From Actinobacteria bacterium UBA3012 (GTDB lineage Bacteria; Actinomycetota; Actinomycetes; Nanopelagicales; Nanopelagicaceae), in assembly GCA_002346305.1 (NCBI GenBank), contig DDZI01000084.1, positions 8,571 to 18,699 of the forward strand: a stretch of DNA of 10,129 bases. Direction: 5' to 3'. A model generated the notes under the pieces. That model saw only the letters and a list, made by a program, of their open reading frames with translations. It did not search any database and had not been told where the DNA came from. The position numbers and the translations under genes are program-made. Position 1 is the stretch's first letter, and each line of letters opens with the position of its first letter. Below are positions 1-6,213 of this stretch, one piece after another.

Positions 1-747
1 GATGATTTCAACAAAGCTCTTCGTGCTGGAAAAATTGCTCCACCACCTGGCAGCCAAAGAAAAATGAAACCGTATCCATACCTTCTAGTAATTGTTGACG
101 AGTTGGCAGATTTAATGATGGTTGCACCTCGTGATGTGGAAGATTCAATTGTACGTATCACTCAACTTGCACGTGCTGCAGGCATTCACTTAGTTCTTGC
201 AACACAACGTCCTAGCGTAGATATCGTGACTGGTTTGATTAAAGCAAACGTTCCCTCCCGACTTGCATTTGCTACAAGCAGCTTGGCTGATAGTCGAGTT
301 ATTTTAGATACACCAGGAGCAGAGAAGTTGGTGGGCCAAGGTGACGGTTTGTTTATCCCAATGGGCGCAAGTCGTGCGATGCGAATTCAAGGTGCATACA
401 TTTCAGAACGTGAAATTGAAGCGATTACTACTCACATTAAAGGGCAACGCGGAACCCAATATCGCGATGATGTAACAGTGGCCGCAACAATTCGTAAAGA
501 TGTTGATGCTGACATTGGAGATGATTTAGATTTGCTATTACAAGCTGTTGAATTAGTAGTTGGAACACAGTTCGGATCAACATCAATGTTGCAACGTAAA
601 TTACGGGTGGGCTTTGCAAAAGCCGGACGTTTGATGGACCTGATGGAAAGCCGTGGAATTGTTGGACCATCTGAAGGGTCAAAAGCGCGAGATGTCCTAA
701 TAAAGCCGGACGATATTGCTGAAGTTTTGGCTTCACTGCGCGGCTAG
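1..747 (+). CDS. ftsK: FtsK/SpoIIIE DNA translocase, C-terminal part (5' end outside the window)
   Basis: This is the C-terminal 248 residues of the septum-associated DNA pump that moves chromosome termini through the closing division septum. The reading frame is open from base 1, so the N-terminal membrane part and the Walker A motif lie off the left edge. Visible are the Walker B strand (LLVIVDELADL), the downstream motor segment with ATQRPSVDIVTGLIKAN, and the sensor-like LVGQGDGLF region. At the end is a winged-helix gamma domain (roughly the last 75 residues, with QRKLRVGFAKAGRLMDLME and GPSEGSKARDVL), which in the family reads KOPS polarity sequences. The protein ends in a typical actinobacterial way (ASLRG). 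Its position upstream of pgsA, clgR and recA matches the actinobacterial order. The family call is very secure; whether this copy is the main FtsK or a paralogue cannot be told from the fragment. Confidence 0.97.
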   Translation, partial: DDFNKALRAGKIAPPPGSQRKMKPYPYLLVIVDELADLMMVAPRDVEDSIVRITQLARAAGIHLVLATQRPSVDIVTGLIKANVPSRLAFATSSLADSRVILDTPGAEKLVGQGDGLFIPMGASRAMRIQGAYISEREIEAITTHIKGQRGTQYRDDVTVAATIRKDVDADIGDDLDLLLQAVELVVGTQFGSTSMLQRKLRVGFAKAGRLMDLMESRGIVGPSEGSKARDVLIKPDDIAEVLASLRG

Positions 748-857
748 CGCTTCCTATTTTATTTTTGATGGCTCTTTCACTTGTGCTGGTGGCATGGTGC
801 GACTTACCCTTTACTAATTGGATTTTTGAGGTGAACCCCTGAAACAGGAGGTGGCAC

Positions 858-1598
858 ATGAGCACTAGAAGTATTGGTGATGAAATTCGCGCGGCGCGAA
901 AAGGGGCTGACCTCACAATTGCTGAAGTGGCAGACCGGGCAAAATTAAGAGTTGCCGTTTTACAGGCAATCGAAAATGATGATTTTTCATTATGCGGTGG
1001 GGACACATATGCGCGCGGCCATTTAAAAGTTATCGCTGGAATCTTAAAAATTGATTCAAAATCTCTACTTGAACTCTTTGATGAAAAGTTTGGGAAATTC
1101 GAAACTGCACTTTTAGACCTTTCTGAAAAAGGAAAGCGAAATGTCGAGAAGCCTTCAAAATCAACCAAAGCAAGTTGGAAAACATTGTCAGCAATTGCGG
1201 TTGCAGTGATAGCACTCGTGACAGTTGTGCAGATTTCCGGAAGCTCTCCGAAAAATGAAGTAGTTAGTGCAACATCAGAAAGTGAAACACCGCCATCTGT
1301 AGAACAACCAATTCCAGCTACAGCATCAACTGAGCCAGAGGCCAAAGTCGTCATCACTGGAGTTAGAAGCTATTCATGGATATCAGTTAGTGATGCAGCC
1401 GGCAATTCGATTTTTACCGGCGAGGTTAAAAAAGGCGAGAGCAAGGAATTTACTGATGCGCAATTGCTTAGATTTGTGATTGGAAATGCTGGGGCTGTTA
1501 CGCTGACCGTCAATGGCGAAGAGCGTGGTATCCCGGGCAAAATCGGTGAGGTCGTACGTCTGCAAGTTGCAGCCGATGACGCACCGGTTGCTGGCTAA
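858..1598 (+). CDS. RodZ-like membrane protein with N-terminal helix-turn-helix domain
   Basis: This 246-residue single-pass membrane protein resembles RodZ, the cytoskeletal adaptor that links MreB to the elongation machinery. Residues about 5-70 form the HTH_25-type fold seen in RodZ (IGDEIRAARKGADLTIAEVA, then LRVAVLQAIENDDF and YARGHLKVIAGIL). A basic stretch (about 91-107) precedes one transmembrane helix (about 108-127, SAIAVAVIALVTVVQI). A Ser/Thr/Pro/Glu-rich linker (130-162) follows, and then a beta-rich extracellular domain (about 163-238) like the RodZ C-terminal DUF4115 module (YSWISVSDAAGNSIFTGEV). The ATG at 858 has a strong ribosome site, AGGAGGT at 846-852, five bases upstream. 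The 110-base gap before it has a T-rich stretch (757-766) and a weak possible promoter (TTGTGC at 781, TACCCT at 805), but no clear terminator for ftsK. Domain order supports the family; a role in shape control is inferred, since no mreB is visible here. Confidence 0.85.
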   Translation: MSTRSIGDEIRAARKGADLTIAEVADRAKLRVAVLQAIENDDFSLCGGDTYARGHLKVIAGILKIDSKSLLELFDEKFGKFETALLDLSEKGKRNVEKPSKSTKASWKTLSAIAVAVIALVTVVQISGSSPKNEVVSATSESETPPSVEQPIPATASTEPEAKVVITGVRSYSWISVSDAAGNSIFTGEVKKGESKEFTDAQLLRFVIGNAGAVTLTVNGEERGIPGKIGEVVRLQVAADDAPVAG

Positions 1599-1637
1599 CC
1601 TTCTTTTAATTGAAAGACCAACTAAAGAGCAGAAATC

Positions 1638-3008
1638 ATGAAAAAAGTTGCTTTAGTAACTTTGGGCTGTTCGCGTAATGAAACCGATTCTGAGGAATTG
1701 GCTGCTCGCTTAGCTAATGATGGCTGGGAGTTAGTGACTAATGCAGATGATGCGGATGTCGCTCTAATCAATACTTGTGGTTTTGTCGAAGCCGCCAAGA
1801 AAGATTCAATTGACGCAGTCTTAGAAGCAAATTCCCTAAAGCATGGGAAAGCTAACAGTTTAAAAAAGGTAGTTGCAGTTGGATGTATGGCTGAAAGATA
1901 TGGAAAAGAATTAGAAGCAGCTCTTCCAGAAGCAGATGGAATATTAGGATTTGATCACTACGCAGATATTTCAGATCGCTTAACAAAAATTCTAGCTGGT
2001 GAAAACATTCAGGCTCATGCTCCAAGTGATCGTCGTAAATTACTTCCCATCGCACCTGCAGAGCGAAAGCAACCTATAAGAAGTACCAAAATGGGTGAGG
2101 GAGAACGTGTCCTTAGAAAAAGATTAGATAACGCACCTGTAGCACCATTAAAAATTGCAGCAGGATGTGATCGTCGCTGTACCTTTTGCGCTATCCCATT
2201 TTTCCGTGGAGCATTTGTCTCACGCACCCAAGATGAAATTATTAGTGAAGCTAAATGGTTGGCTGATAACGGAGTTAGTGAAATTTTCTTAGTTAGTGAG
2301 AATACGACTTCATATGGAAAAGATTTAGGAAATATAAGAGCGATGGAAGAGCTGCTTCCGCAGTTGGCCGATATCGATGGAATTTCACGGATCAGACTTT
2401 CATATCTGCAACCAGCAGAGATGAGACCAACTTTAATAGATGCAATGACCTCAATTCCAAAAGTTGTTCCGTATTTTGATCTCTCCTTTCAACATGCGAG
2501 CGCAAAAATCACAAGAAGCATGCGCAGGTTTGGGGACACCGATAAATTCTTAGATCTGATTGCTCAAATCAGAAGCAAAGCACCGCTTGCTGGAATTCGA
2601 TCAAATTTTATTGTGGGATTCCCAGGTGAAGATGAAAGTGATTTCCAGGAGTTACTTAAATTCCTCGGCCAAGCAAGGTTGGATGCAATTGGCATCTTCG
2701 GCTATAGCGATGAGGATGGCACGGAAGCAGAAACTTTGCCAGACAAACTGGATCAGCGTGAAATCAGAAATCGAGTGGAGGAAGTTAACTCCCTTGTCGA
2801 ACAATTATTAAGTGATCGTGCCAGCGAAAGAATTGGTGAAGAAGTAGTTGTGCTTGTGGAAGATAGAGCTACCCAAGAAGGAAGAGCAGCCCATCAAGGC
2901 CCTGAAGTTGATGGCAGTACTTACTTGCTGAATTCAGCGGCTGCAGTCGGCACATATGTAAAGGCTCGGGTTGTGGCAACTGATGGAGCAGATTTACATG
3001 CAAATTAA
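1638..3008 (+). CDS. rimO: Ribosomal protein S12 methylthiotransferase RimO
   Basis: This radical-SAM enzyme of 456 residues is expected to add a beta-methylthio group to a conserved aspartate of ribosomal protein S12 in the cytoplasm. The N-terminal methylthiotransferase domain carries three cluster cysteines, C11 (TLGCSRNETDSE), C47 (INTCGF) and C83 (VGCMAER). The radical-SAM CxxxCxxC motif is C177-C181-C184 (GCDRRCTFC), so both iron-sulfur sites are complete. A TRAM-like domain closes the protein (about 390-450, with EGRAAHQGPEVDG). The motif GCSRNETDSE and the short S12-type TRAM favour RimO over MiaB; a separate MiaB lies at the right end of the window, so both paralogues are present. 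The ATG at 1638 has only a weak purine-rich site (AAAGAG) upstream, but the protein begins exactly at the conserved KKVALVTLGC. It overlaps pgsA by 11 bases, which suggests co-translation. Confidence 0.95.
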   Translation: MKKVALVTLGCSRNETDSEELAARLANDGWELVTNADDADVALINTCGFVEAAKKDSIDAVLEANSLKHGKANSLKKVVAVGCMAERYGKELEAALPEADGILGFDHYADISDRLTKILAGENIQAHAPSDRRKLLPIAPAERKQPIRSTKMGEGERVLRKRLDNAPVAPLKIAAGCDRRCTFCAIPFFRGAFVSRTQDEIISEAKWLADNGVSEIFLVSENTTSYGKDLGNIRAMEELLPQLADIDGISRIRLSYLQPAEMRPTLIDAMTSIPKVVPYFDLSFQHASAKITRSMRRFGDTDKFLDLIAQIRSKAPLAGIRSNFIVGFPGEDESDFQELLKFLGQARLDAIGIFGYSDEDGTEAETLPDKLDQREIRNRVEEVNSLVEQLLSDRASERIGEEVVVLVEDRATQEGRAAHQGPEVDGSTYLLNSAAAVGTYVKARVVATDGADLHAN

Positions 3009-3540
3009 TTTGCCTAACGCATTAACCATCACTCGCATTGTTTTAATTCCCTTTTGTGTAATGGCTCTCTTCCAAAACGGGGGAGATGATTCAACTTGGC
3101 GCACAATTGCATGGGTCGGATTTTTTCTAGTCGGTATGACTGATTTACTTGATGGAAAATTGGCACGCGCAAGAAATGAAATAACCGAACTTGGAAAATT
3201 CCTTGATCCAGTTGCCGATAAATTACTAATTGGCTCAGCCATGATCAGTGTTTCAATTTTGGGATACCTTCCATGGTGGATTACTGGAGTAATTCTGGGA
3301 CGGGAATTAGCGGTCACCGTTTTGCGACTAATTGTTGTAAAGCGAAATGCTGGAAAAGTAATTCCTGCTAGTCGTGGCGGAAAAATTAAGACAACGATGC
3401 AAGGGTTTTCAACCGGATTTTATGTACTGCCATTGAGTACTACTCTCCACACCGCGCGAGACTTGTTTATGTATGCAACTATTACGGTAACTTTGTATAC
3501 CGGTGCGCAGTATTTTCAAGCTGCCCTTAAGAAGGATTAA
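2998..3540 (+). CDS. pgsA: CDP-diacylglycerol--glycerol-3-phosphate 3-phosphatidyltransferase (PgsA family)
   Basis: This integral membrane enzyme of about 180 residues makes phosphatidylglycerol phosphate from CDP-diacylglycerol and glycerol-3-phosphate, the first committed step to phosphatidylglycerol and cardiolipin. The CDP-alcohol phosphotransferase signature D-x2-DG-x2-AR-x8-G-x3-D-x3-D is complete: D49, D52, G53, A56, R57, G66, D70 and D74. Several hydrophobic segments are visible, including ITRIVLIPFCVMALF near the N-terminus. I chose the ATG at 2998 over the upstream in-frame ATG at 2971. It puts the typical start MQINLPNALTITR first, and GGAG at 2985-2988 lies nine bases before it. 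The start lies inside the end of rimO. Actinobacteria carry several related phosphotransferases (phosphatidylinositol phosphate and cardiolipin synthases). The position beside cinA and clgR matches the gene annotated PGP synthase in mycobacteria, so substrate choice is inferred from context. Confidence 0.92.
   Translation: MQINLPNALTITRIVLIPFCVMALFQNGGDDSTWRTIAWVGFFLVGMTDLLDGKLARARNEITELGKFLDPVADKLLIGSAMISVSILGYLPWWITGVILGRELAVTVLRLIVVKRNAGKVIPASRGGKIKTTMQGFSTGFYVLPLSTTLHTARDLFMYATITVTLYTGAQYFQAALKKD
3532..3536 (+). promoter_or_regulatory. Ribosome binding site AAGGA deciding the cinA start
   Basis: AAGGA at the end of pgsA lies nine bases from the ATG at 3546 but only three from the overlapping ATG at 3540. 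Normal spacing therefore favours 3546 as the cinA start, with 3540 as the alternative. Confidence 0.5.
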
Positions 3541-3545
3541 TGGAA

Positions 3546-4028
3546 ATGAATGATGCCGAATTTATAGTTTCAGAGTTAACCAAACGTGGTGAAAGTATCG
3601 GCGTTGCTGAGTCGATTACCGGCGGGCATTTGTCAGGTGCGTTGATTGATATTGCTGGCGCATCAAATATTTTTGCTGGTGGAATTGTTGCTTATTCAAA
3701 TCTTTTGAAGATTAGCGACTTAAAGGTTTCGCCCGAACTTCTAGATGAATTTGGTGCAGTAAGTATTGAGGTAGCCCAAGCGATGGCATTAGGGGCGAAA
3801 GATAAATTTGCCGCGACCTGGGGTCTTTCAACTACCGGGGTGGCCGGGCCTGGGCCGCACAATGGCCGGGAAGCGGGCACACTCTGGATTGGGATCGCCG
3901 GACCAGGCGTGCTGACGGCAATTAATCCAGCCATTTCCAGTGAATTGAACCGAAATCAAGTTCGGAGCGAGAGCGTTGCAGGTGCGTTAATGGCATTTGC
4001 CCGTATTCTTAACCCTAGGACAAATTAG
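3546..4028 (+). CDS. cinA: CinA C-terminal domain protein, nicotinamide-nucleotide amidohydrolase (PncC type)
   Basis: This stand-alone CinA C-terminal domain of 160 residues is the form known as PncC. In the family it deamidates nicotinamide mononucleotide to nicotinic acid mononucleotide in pyridine nucleotide recycling. Conserved blocks are AESITGGHLSGAL, GGIVAYSNLLKISDL, TTGVAGPGP, GTLWIGIA and the final NRNQVRSESVAGALMAF helix. The N-terminal molybdopterin-binding-like domain of full-length CinA is absent, and the length is close to that of single-domain PncC proteins. The start at 3546 is preferred on ribosome-site spacing; the ATG at 3540 shares its A with the pgsA stop (TAATG) and would add two residues. 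Stop overlap with pgsA implies translational coupling. The name comes from competence-inducible genes next to recA in Gram-positive bacteria; nothing here shows a competence role. Confidence 0.92.
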   Translation: MNDAEFIVSELTKRGESIGVAESITGGHLSGALIDIAGASNIFAGGIVAYSNLLKISDLKVSPELLDEFGAVSIEVAQAMALGAKDKFAATWGLSTTGVAGPGPHNGREAGTLWIGIAGPGVLTAINPAISSELNRNQVRSESVAGALMAFARILNPRTN

Positions 4029-4040
4029 AGATAATTATCT
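4029..4040. repeat. Perfect 12-base palindrome just after cinA, upstream of clgR
   Basis: AGATAATTATCT is its own reverse complement and begins directly after the cinA stop, 30 bases before the clgR start. It could be an operator or part of a promoter for clgR, but about two or three perfect 12-base palindromes are expected by chance in a window this size. Function is unproven. Confidence 0.3.
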
Positions 4041-4059
4041 AGCTGGTTGCTACTTGATT

Positions 4060-4066
4060 GGAGGAG
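4060..4066 (+). promoter_or_regulatory. Strong ribosome binding site GGAGGAG deciding the clgR start
   Basis: The core GGAGG (4060-4064) lies six bases before the ATG at 4071. This fixes that ATG as the start rather than the in-frame TTG at 4047, which would place the site inside the coding region. Confidence 0.8.
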
Positions 4067-4070
4067 CTCA

Positions 4071-4379
4071 ATGGTTTTATTACGCGCCCATTTAGGTGAA
4101 GCGTTGCGTCGGGCTCGCCAAGAACAAGGTCGCACTTTGCGCCAAGTTTCAGCCGATGCTGCAGTCTCACTTGGATATTTGTCTGAAGTTGAACGCGGTC
4201 AAAAAGAACCATCATCTGAATTGCTTTCCGCAATTTGCATGGCTTTGGATCTCCCACTTTCAAGAGTTCTTACTGAAGTTGCACAATCGGTTTTAGTTGC
4301 CGAGCCAACTCGACTTACCGTCGTCGGAGTCGGTGGCGTTGCTAGTAATGCTGCAAAAGATATTGTCGACGCTGCCTAA
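4071..4379 (+). CDS. clgR: ClgR/PopR-family XRE-type regulator of Clp protease genes
   Basis: This small DNA-binding protein (102 residues) of the XRE helix-turn-helix fold is almost entirely domain. Residues about 7-68 contain LGEALRRARQEQGRTLRQVS, then SLGYLSEVERGQKEPSSELL and ALDLPLSRVL, a very close fit to ClgR. In streptomycetes, corynebacteria and mycobacteria ClgR activates clpP, clpC and related proteolysis genes. The C-terminus ends in ...DIVDAA; in Streptomyces PopR a terminal Ala-Ala is the signal for ClpP-dependent destruction, and ClgR is also a ClpP substrate, so this one may control its own protease in a feedback loop (inference). Location downstream of pgsA matches Mycobacterium, where clgR is next to pgsA3. 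Only nine bases separate its stop from the TetR gene, so the two are probably co-transcribed. Confidence 0.9.
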   Translation: MVLLRAHLGEALRRARQEQGRTLRQVSADAAVSLGYLSEVERGQKEPSSELLSAICMALDLPLSRVLTEVAQSVLVAEPTRLTVVGVGGVASNAAKDIVDAA

Positions 4380-4388
4380 AAGCGTTCG

Positions 4389-4892
4389 ATGTTAACAAAA
4401 CCTAAAATCAGCGGAACCCGTCAAGCATTACTTGATGGTGCGCGCATCGTTTTTGCAGAAGTCGGCGTTAGAAATGCAAACATGATTGAAATAGCCGATC
4501 GCAGCGAAGTTGCACGAGCAACTCTCTATAACCACTTCCGCGATAAAGATGAATTAATCGCAGCCCTAATCGAAGATGAGATTGAACGGATGCGCAATTT
4601 AATCGCCAGCGCTCCAGATCGACGCGAGATACTTTTCTTAATTGCTAACGACATTGCGCAAAATGCAGCGCTTCGAAAAGTTTTATCAGTTGAACCACAT
4701 TTGATTGCTGCTCTCGCTCAGATATCTGAAACTCCAATCTGGAACCAAGCGCGCAACATTTTGGCCACTTCCTTAAGAACTAGTTCTGTTGGCGCAGAGA
4801 TCGCTTTGCGCTGGTGTATTTCCCAGATTTTTGCCCCCATTGCCAGCCCAGATCTAGAAAGTTCGATCGCAGCCGTTGAGCGATCCCTCTGA
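4389..4892 (+). CDS. TetR/AcrR-family transcriptional regulator
   Basis: This is a one-domain-plus-sensor repressor of 167 residues. The N-terminal TetR DNA-binding domain is clear (about 10-57: TRQALLDGARIVFAEVG, then IEIADRSEVARATLYNHFRDK with the characteristic YNHF helix-turn-helix ending). The rest is helical and unlike any ligand-binding domain I can name, so the ligand and targets are unknown. It is a little short for the family (commonly about 180-220 residues) but shows no sign of breakage. The ATG at 4389 follows the clgR stop by nine bases without a good ribosome site, so translational coupling to clgR is likely. In mycobacteria the space between clgR and recA holds a PspA-like gene and other genes instead. 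A small imperfect hairpin (CTGAT/ATCAG, 4895-4909) follows the stop but lacks a T-run, so I do not call it a terminator. Confidence 0.85.
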   Translation: MLTKPKISGTRQALLDGARIVFAEVGVRNANMIEIADRSEVARATLYNHFRDKDELIAALIEDEIERMRNLIASAPDRREILFLIANDIAQNAALRKVLSVEPHLIAALAQISETPIWNQARNILATSLRTSSVGAEIALRWCISQIFAPIASPDLESSIAAVERSL

Positions 4893-4930
4893 ACCTGATC
4901 CAAAATCAGCTCCCGGCGTGTCGTTGCAAT

Positions 4931-4946
4931 TAGAACATCTGTTCGG
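4931..4946 (+). promoter_or_regulatory. LexA-binding SOS box upstream of recA
   Basis: TAGAACATCTGTTCGG contains the GAAC-N4-GTTC core of the Gram-positive/actinobacterial SOS box (consensus close to TCGAACATATGTTCGA) with good flanks. It sits 135 bases before the recA start. A possible -35 (TTGCAA, 4924-4929) touches its left edge, so bound LexA would block a promoter here; the matching -10 (near GGATAC, 4945-4950) is weak. Family knowledge makes recA the expected target. Confidence 0.88.
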
Positions 4947-4965
4947 ATACCCTTCTCCACATAGG

Positions 4966-4982
4966 AACACCACCCAGGTGTT
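4966..4982 (+). repeat. Short inverted repeat in the recA leader
   Basis: AACACC and GGTGTT form six-base arms around a five-base loop, just downstream of the SOS box. No T-run follows. It could form a small RNA hairpin in a transcript started at the SOS promoter; no function can be assigned. Confidence 0.35.
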
Positions 4983-5013
4983 TACCCCCAGGAAGGTAGA
5001 ACAAAGGCCGACT

Positions 5014-5036
5014 ATGTCAGTCCTTATCTCTATCTT
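5014..5036 (+). promoter_or_regulatory. Candidate RecA-NDp/PafBC-type damage-inducible promoter for recA
   Basis: ATGTCAGTC (5014-5022), eight bases, then TATCTT (5031-5036) closely follows the mycobacterial RecA-NDp motif tTGTCRgtg-N8-TAnnnT, including the TGTCA element and the exact 11-base distance to the -10. No good -35 exists at normal spacing (CCGACT), as expected of an activator-dependent promoter. In mycobacteria this promoter class is driven by PafBC. A start near 5043 would leave a leader of about 40 bases before recA. The match is seen; the regulator is inferred. Confidence 0.6.
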
Positions 5037-5055
5037 CAGCCAGGAAAGCAGTTAG
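5014..5055 (+). CDS. Possible 13-residue leader peptide upstream of recA
   Basis: A small open frame encodes MSVLISIFSQESS, with AAAGG (5003-5007) six bases before its ATG, ending 26 bases before recA. It would be translated only from the upstream SOS-type transcript, because its start lies inside the second promoter motif. Such short frames with a purine run arise easily by chance, and the protein has no recognisable attenuation feature. Confidence 0.15.
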   Translation: MSVLISIFSQESS

Positions 5056-5081
5056 CCCCTACGAGCGAAAGGTCAACCAAA

Positions 5082-6203
5082 ATGGCCCCTAAATCTGAAT
5101 CCTCAAAATCCGAGGTAAATAAATTTGAAACAAATCCAGTAACCGATAAGGCAAAAGCCGAACGTGGCAAAGCATTAGATACCGCACTTGCTCAAATTGA
5201 AAGACAGTACGGAAAAGGTTCAGTCATGCGAATGGGTGATCGCCGTGGAGTTATCACCGAGGTAATCCCAACTGGCTCAATCGCACTTGATCTTGCACTT
5301 GGAATTGGTGGATTACCACGTGGACGCGTAGTTGAAATTTACGGACCTGAATCAAGCGGTAAAACAACTGTTGCATTACATGCAATTGCAAATGCTCAAA
5401 AAGCTGGCGGAATCGCGGCCTTCATCGATGCAGAGCATGCACTTGATCCAGAGTATGCAAAACGTCTTGGTGTAGATATCGATGCACTTCTAGTTTCACA
5501 ACCAGATACCGGTGAACAAGCACTTGAAATTATGGATATGTTAATTCGCTCTGGTGCAATCGATATCGTAGTTATTGACTCTGTTGCAGCGTTGGTACCT
5601 CGCGCTGAAATCGAAGGCGAGATGGGCGATTCACATGTTGGTTTGCAAGCACGTTTAATGTCACAAGCGCTTCGCAAAATCACTGGTGCGCTACATACTT
5701 CAAATACAACTGCAATTTTCATTAACCAGTTACGTGAAAAAATTGGTGTCTTCTTCGGATCACCAGAGACCACAACAGGTGGAAAAGCACTTAAGTTCTA
5801 TGCATCAATTCGTCTTGATGTTCGTCGAATTGAAACTCTTAAAGATGGTACAGAAGCAGTCGGAAACCGTACTCGCGTCAAGGTTGTCAAAAACAAGATG
5901 GCTCCACCATTTAAGCAAGCAGAGTTCGACATCATCTACGGAACTGGTATTTCACGTGAAGGATCACTTATCGATCTTGGCGTTGAATGTAACGTAGTTA
6001 AGAAATCTGGCGCCTGGTATACCTATGAAGGTGACCAACTTGGACAAGGTAAAGAAAACTCACGCACCTTCTTGCGTGACAATCCAGATCTTGCCAATGA
6101 GATTGAAAACAAGATCAAAGAGAATTACTCAATCGGAACAATTGATCCAGCGTTAGCTGCAGCGGTAGAAGAAGCAATCGCACCAGCGGACGTTGATTTT
6201 TAA
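5082..6203 (+). CDS. recA: RecA recombinase
   Basis: This is the DNA strand-exchange ATPase of homologous recombination and the co-protease that triggers LexA self-cleavage. Its 373 residues include the conserved start of the fold ALDTALAQIERQYGKGSVMR (31-50), Walker A GPESSGKT (88-95) and Walker B VVIDS (163-167). Loop L1 is EIEGEMGDSHVGLQAR (176-191), and loop L2 with its surroundings is IGVFFGSPETTTGGKALKFY (221-240). The C-terminal domain and acidic tail end in PADVDF. There is no intein at the usual mycobacterial RecA sites. The ATG at 5082 is nine bases after GAAAGG. The 25-30 residues before the conserved core are Ser/Lys/Glu-rich and longer than in many RecA proteins, but no other methionine fits before the core. 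A LexA box and a RecA-NDp-like promoter lie upstream; recX follows 10 bases downstream. Confidence 0.99.
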   Translation: MAPKSESSKSEVNKFETNPVTDKAKAERGKALDTALAQIERQYGKGSVMRMGDRRGVITEVIPTGSIALDLALGIGGLPRGRVVEIYGPESSGKTTVALHAIANAQKAGGIAAFIDAEHALDPEYAKRLGVDIDALLVSQPDTGEQALEIMDMLIRSGAIDIVVIDSVAALVPRAEIEGEMGDSHVGLQARLMSQALRKITGALHTSNTTAIFINQLREKIGVFFGSPETTTGGKALKFYASIRLDVRRIETLKDGTEAVGNRTRVKVVKNKMAPPFKQAEFDIIYGTGISREGSLIDLGVECNVVKKSGAWYTYEGDQLGQGKENSRTFLRDNPDLANEIENKIKENYSIGTIDPALAAAVEEAIAPADVDF

Positions 6204-6213
6204 AGAAGTAGAT

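Noticed and set aside
757..766. T-rich stretch after ftsK as an intrinsic terminator
   Set aside because: No stable GC-rich stem precedes it.
437..1357. A 306-codon open frame on the minus strand across the end of ftsK, the gap and most of rodZ
   Set aside because: It lies opposite two genes with clear conserved motifs, its translation shows no recognisable domain and an odd composition, and it crosses gene boundaries. It is a shadow frame.
4131..4141. CGC-N5-GCG within clgR as a ClgR operator
   Set aside because: The inner bases do not match the consensus, it is inside the coding region, and this six-base skeleton is expected a few times by chance in the window.
4895..4909. Hairpin CTGAT-ccaaa-ATCAG after the TetR gene as a terminator
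   Set aside because: The stem is only five base pairs and no T-run follows.
5082..6203. Intein in RecA, as in some mycobacteria
   Set aside because: The protein is continuous through Walker A and loops L1 and L2, with normal length and no insertion.
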